Source: Calendula officinalis (taxonomy: Eukaryota; Streptophyta; Magnoliopsida; Asterales; Asteraceae). Taken from it: DNA of 64,000 bases. Both the position numbers and the translations under genes were made by a program. The notes under the pieces are model-generated. The model was not told where the DNA came from. It ran no database searches and saw only the letters and a list, made by a program, of their open reading frames with translations. The stretch covers positions 30,268,047-30,332,046 of the forward strand of contig OY970835.1 of NCBI GenBank assembly GCA_963853835.1, given 5' to 3'. Of this stretch, positions 61,001 to 64,000 are shown in pieces. Position 1 is the stretch's first letter, and each line of letters begins with the position of its first letter.

Positions 61001-61767
61001 ATAGCATTGAGGACTTAAGCATACATCTTTGCTATTCAATTACATCAGTCTCCTTCCGAACATCAACACAGAAACTCAAGTCACTTGTTATTGATGAATG
61101 TGAGAAACTAATGGGAAATGAGTTAGTAAAGCTTATGAACAACACAAGCCACATGCCTATGCTTGAAGTTGTTAGTATCTGGAACTGGTCAAATCTGAAA
61201 TCCGTCATTGGATTGAGTTACAACATTCACCTCACTAAATTAGAAATAGGAAAGTGTCATGGTATGGAGTCATTTCCAGACCTCCAGCTATCGAAACTCA
61301 CCTCACTAAAAGATATGACAATCAGATTTTGTAAAGGTATGGATGCTTCATTTCCTCGTGGGTTGTGGCCTCCCAACCTGACTTCCCTTGAAATAGGAGA
61401 GCTGAAGAAGCCCATGTCAGAGTGGGGCCCTCAGAATTTTCCAACTTCCCTTACACGACTCTTTCTATATGGAGCAGGAGATGATGTGAGTAGTTGTAGT
61501 CAACTGTCTGAGTTTCTTCCTTCATCTCTGACTTCTCTACTGATAGTTTCTTTTGAGGAATTGGAATCAGTTTCAATGGGATTCCAACATCTCACCTCCC
61601 TCCAACATCTCTACATTGAGAATTGCCCAAAGATAAAGGGTCTATCACACAAGTTATATCCTTCACTATTAAGTTTAAAAATCCGTGATTGCCCAAATCT
61701 GAAAGAAAAGACAAGCACTAACTACTGGGCCCGCTTCTCCCATATCTCATGCATCGACATAAGTTGA
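58004..61767 (+). pseudogene. CC-NB-LRR (Rx-type CC) disease-resistance pseudogene 2, few lesions
   Basis: ATGGCTGAAATC at 58004 matches the family start but runs into TGA at once. The CC domain continues in another frame (57972-58262 frame: IKVVFQKLGNEALKRF; LQHLAYDIDDLLDGL). A second shift near 58250 leads into the linker and NB-ARC (GLGGVGKTT, RFLLVLDDVW). A third shift at about 58845 leads to GSKIILTTRKEG and GLPLALSAL, then an in-frame TGA at 59092-59094 where the other copy has a Gly codon. After that 888 codons are open: FAYCSFFPKDFVFDKEELVL, FVMHDLMNDLATF (MHD) and about 20 irregular LRRs to SHISCIDIS. Thus the LRR half is nearly pristine while the CC-NB half carries three frameshifts and one stop. 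It may be a recent pseudogene, or the lesions may need checking for assembly error. Alternative: a transcribed truncated NB-LRR from 59101. Confidence 0.88.
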
Positions 61768-62063
61768 GGAATTACGAAGTTAATATCAAGGTACCACCCC
61801 CTCTCTCTATGTCTCCCAGCTTTCCTTTTTTTGCTTCTTTTATCCGTATATATCAAGTAATTTAGTTTGCTTTATTCATACACCAAGTTTCACAACATTA
61901 TCATCAAAAATCTCTGGTGTCTCAACATTCGGATTTATTATTTTGGTGCAGAATATGACTCATTTTGTAAGACATGGCAGGTTTGGTTGAACACAGAGCG
62001 AGAGAGTTTGTGGTTTTTAGAACGTGGCATGCATGTAAGAACTTACAAAACCATACCCAAATA
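61768..62063. other. 3' flank of NLR pseudogene 2
   Basis: A CT-rich stretch (CCCCCTCTCTCTATGTCTCC at about 61797-61816) and AT-rich sequence; a likely 3' UTR with an intron. No separate gene is seen. Confidence 0.4.
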
Positions 62064-62066
62064 TAA

Positions 62067-62310
62067 GACTACCCGTAATGGGTGACCATTCAAAGTTTGG
62101 TCACCCCTGCTACCTCTGCGCCACATCAGCTTTCTCTCTCCTGATCAAACACATGACCACACAGCGACCATTAACCCGTAAGACTACCCGTAATGGGTGA
62201 CCATTCAAAGTTTGGTCACCCCTGCCACCTCTGCGCCACATCAGCTTTCTCTCTCCTGATCAAACACATGACCACACAGCGACCATTAGCCCGTAATGGG
62301 TGACCGTTCG
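62067..62310. repeat. Tandem duplication of about 115 bp
   Basis: Two nearly identical units start AAGACTACCCGTAATGGG at 62065 and 62180, followed by a truncated third start (CCCGTAATGGGTGACCG at about 62291). The units differ at only a few positions (CTGCTACC versus CTGCCACC; TTAACC versus TTAGCC). Confidence 0.9.
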
Positions 62311-62431
62311 ATTTTTTTTTTGTTTAATTTAAATTTAAATTAAAAACAATACATTAATAATAAAAAATAACATTACATTAATAATAAAAAAAACATTACA
62401 TAAATTAATTAAAACGTACTAAAAAAAAAAA

Positions 62432-63688
62432 CTAAAAATCCAAATTATATTTGGCCTTGATTTTTGCTTTCCTCGCCAAAACCCACTCAAGCTTTTTGCC
62501 GGTGAAGTGGTCATGCGGTTCATTGTATAATTTCATGTGCTTGAGCTCTTGGTTATCTTTTTGAATCTCCATGAAATCAGTTAAAGAAGCTTTGCGAAAG
62601 TCAAAAAATTCTTCTGTGGCCTCTTTCCAATGCCCGACTAGTTGCTGAGCCATAGGCGGTTCACCGACATCTGAACCTTGTTGAAATGATGATGACAATG
62701 CCGCTGCTTTCTTCTTCGCCTTGTCCCGCCTCATTGGTCGAGGGGGTGCAACTTCCACTTCTTCATCATACTGAGCCTCATCACCGACCCCTGAACCTTG
62801 AGCAGCTGATGATGACGACGTCCTTGATTTTTTTCCACTCGACCCCTGAACCTTGAGCAACAGTTTTGGGTATTCAACCTCCTTCCACTTTGGATGGTCC
62901 TTCAACAATCTCCAGCACTCCACCTCTGTGAACTCCCATGTATGTTGAGCCCTAAATTCACTACAAGCTCGCTCGTACAAAATTTGGTCGTTCGCCCCAC
63001 TTGGGTTTCTTTGTACGAGGTTGTCATAAATATAACAAAAGTTTGCAATTTTAGGACGAAGCCTATTCTTCCACTTGCAGTTAAGTGAGTCGTATGTTCG
63101 GTTCGTCTCACCCATTTCGCTCGTAAAGTAAACTAACACATCCTGCCAAAATCCAGTGCGCACCCTGTAGTTCGCCTTAACGACATTTTCGGAAGTGTTG
63201 ATCCAAGCCTTGCATAAGGCTACCTCTTCGCGCGTCGACCATGTCGTGCTTCCGCCGGTCACCCCCTTTGTCGGTGGTTGACGCCTTTTTGGTACCTTCT
63301 TTTTGGTTGGCGCTACAACGGGCTCGTCGGAAGACGCGGAAGACTCAACGTCGAGGGGAGCGGCGGGAGTGGCGGGGGAACCACTTTCTGTTCGTGGTTG
63401 GTAGTCGTATTGGTCGAGGCCGGCGAAAGGATCAAAACTTTGATGGTCCATACCAAAATAATTTTGGTATTGTTGTGGTGGTTGTTGATATTGTGGTGGT
63501 TGTGGTCGGTATGGTTGTTGGTAGTAGGGGGCAGAAAATGGATTATTTTGATAACCTTGTGGGATTGGTTGAGTTGTTTGGTGTACGAAACTTGGTGGTT
63601 GAAAGTTGATCGAGGGTGATTGAGAGGGTGTTGGAGTGTTTGCTTGGCGCCTTGCCTTGCCTTTGCCTTTGTTATTGGAGGAAGACAT
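62432..63688 (-). CDS. Harbinger-associated SANT/Myb-like protein, 418 aa
   Basis: One open frame. The N-terminal ~130 residues are low-complexity Gln/Pro/Tyr-rich (YQQPYRPQPPQYQQPPQQYQ). A basic KKKVPKRRQPP follows, which may be a nuclear signal. A Myb/SANT-like domain spans about 148-235 (TTWSTREEVALCKAWINTSE; VRTGFWQDVLVYF; RTYDSLNCKWKNRLRPKIANF). A NAM-associated-type C-terminal half has Ser-rich and Lys-rich stretches and ends in a helix (FTGKKLEWVLARKAKIKAKY). This matches the ORF1 partner of Pong/PIF transposases, which binds transposon ends and is needed with the DDE protein for movement; plant annotations often call such genes 'glutathione S-transferase T3-like' in error. A CCCTATAAATACCC TATA box lies ~100 bp upstream on the minus strand (about 63778-63791). 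The ORF is intact, so it could still be made. Confidence 0.8.
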   Translation of the reverse strand: MSSSNNKGKGKARRQANTPTPSQSPSINFQPPSFVHQTTQPIPQGYQNNPFSAPYYQQPYRPQPPQYQQPPQQYQNYFGMDHQSFDPFAGLDQYDYQPRTESGSPATPAAPLDVESSASSDEPVVAPTKKKVPKRRQPPTKGVTGGSTTWSTREEVALCKAWINTSENVVKANYRVRTGFWQDVLVYFTSEMGETNRTYDSLNCKWKNRLRPKIANFCYIYDNLVQRNPSGANDQILYERACSEFRAQHTWEFTEVECWRLLKDHPKWKEVEYPKLLLKVQGSSGKKSRTSSSSAAQGSGVGDEAQYDEEVEVAPPRPMRRDKAKKKAAALSSSFQQGSDVGEPPMAQQLVGHWKEATEEFFDFRKASLTDFMEIQKDNQELKHMKLYNEPHDHFTGKKLEWVLARKAKIKAKYNLDF

Positions 63689-64000
63689 TTTTGGAGAGAG
63701 TGATTGAGAGAGATTTAAGTGTGTGTTTGAGAAGTGTAGAAAGAAATGAAAGTTGTGAATTATATGGTAAAAGAATTGGGTATTTATAGGGTAAAAAGAG
63801 GGTAAGAATTGGGGTAGAAAGTAGCCGTTGGAGGGGAATCAAGGCTCGCAACGTTCGAAATCGAACGGTCGACTAGTCGACCGTTGGGCTTGGCGACGCG
63901 TCGGGGTGGGAGGCGTGTAACGGGGGCGACGCGTCGGGGTCGTCCGAGGTGGAGGTCGCGACCGAGGTGGAGGTCGTGCGATACGCATGGTCTAAGAGTC

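Larger units (their letters stand above)
62064..63995 (-). mobile_element. PIF/Harbinger-like element with TAA target duplication
   Basis: Proposed element 62067-63992. The left end GACTACCCGTAATGGGTGACC-like repeat pairs imperfectly (13 of 21) with the inverse of the right end, which begins GACCATGCGTATCG on the minus strand. TAA flanks both sides (62064-62066 and 63993-63995), the 3-bp duplication typical of PIF/Harbinger. A 115-bp unit at the left end is duplicated in tandem (62067-62181 and 62182-62296), so a second TAA-GACTACCC start lies at 62179. Only the SANT-type accessory ORF is present; no DDE transposase ORF is in the element, so it would be non-autonomous. The right end is at the window edge and needs flanking sequence. 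Confidence 0.6.

Overview
The window is nuclear DNA from a flowering plant. Genes are split by AT-rich introns, and the families are plant ones: NAC, RWP-RK/NLP, PPR-DYW, THA8-like PPR, CC-NB-LRR and plant EF-hand CML. Spacers are full of transposon debris. The retrotransposon accessory ORF, and the SANT-type ORF at the right edge, resemble sequences I associate with Asteraceae genomes, so a daisy-family eudicot is my best guess (inference only). Layout, left to right: (1) a tandem repeat, then an eight-exon endonuclease V gene (455-3277, +) with one GC-AG intron. (2) A probable non-autonomous Helitron (3611-6231). (3) A single-exon, membrane-anchored calmodulin-like gene (6922-7563, -). (4) A gene-poor stretch with an old LTR-like remnant interrupted by a foldback element (about 9370-11450). 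(5) A badly decayed CC-NB-LRR pseudogene (12573-16166, -). (6) A three-exon MBD-like gene with a damaged 5' end (17408-18783, -). (7) A membrane-tethered NAC factor (20280-23099, +) with three CACGTG boxes upstream. (8) A two-exon THA8-like PPR gene (23978-25094, -). (9) A complete but mutated 11.3-kb Ty1/copia element (25599-36940) with 613-bp LTRs, a 5-bp target duplication and a large extra ORF region. (10) An NLP8/9-like RWP-RK factor (38098-41422, -). (11) A cluster of TIR elements: a Stowaway-like MITE abutted by a MULE with a perfect 9-bp duplication, then a Pack-MULE carrying a piece of a BAHD acyltransferase gene. (12) A DYW-class PPR gene (47222-49831, +). (13) A ten-exon TBC/RabGAP gene (51615-55054, -). 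(14) A second CC-NB-LRR pseudogene (58004-61767, +), inverted relative to the first. (15) A PIF/Harbinger-like element with a SANT-type accessory ORF (62067-63992). The host genes look like independent units, not a pathway cluster. Most of the story is in the mobile DNA. The copia element is young by LTR identity (I count 3 differences in 613 bp), yet it carries an altered protease motif, a stop codon in the reverse transcriptase, a truncated RNase H end and a broken accessory ORF. It is also packed, in LTRs, spacer and coding parts alike, with a short ACTACTG motif that ordinary retroelement features do not explain. That motif, and the possibility that the element is mobilised in trans, are the parts of the window most worth following up. 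Exon borders were placed by eye from splice dinucleotides, reading-phase continuity and remembered family sequence patterns; no alignment or database search was run.
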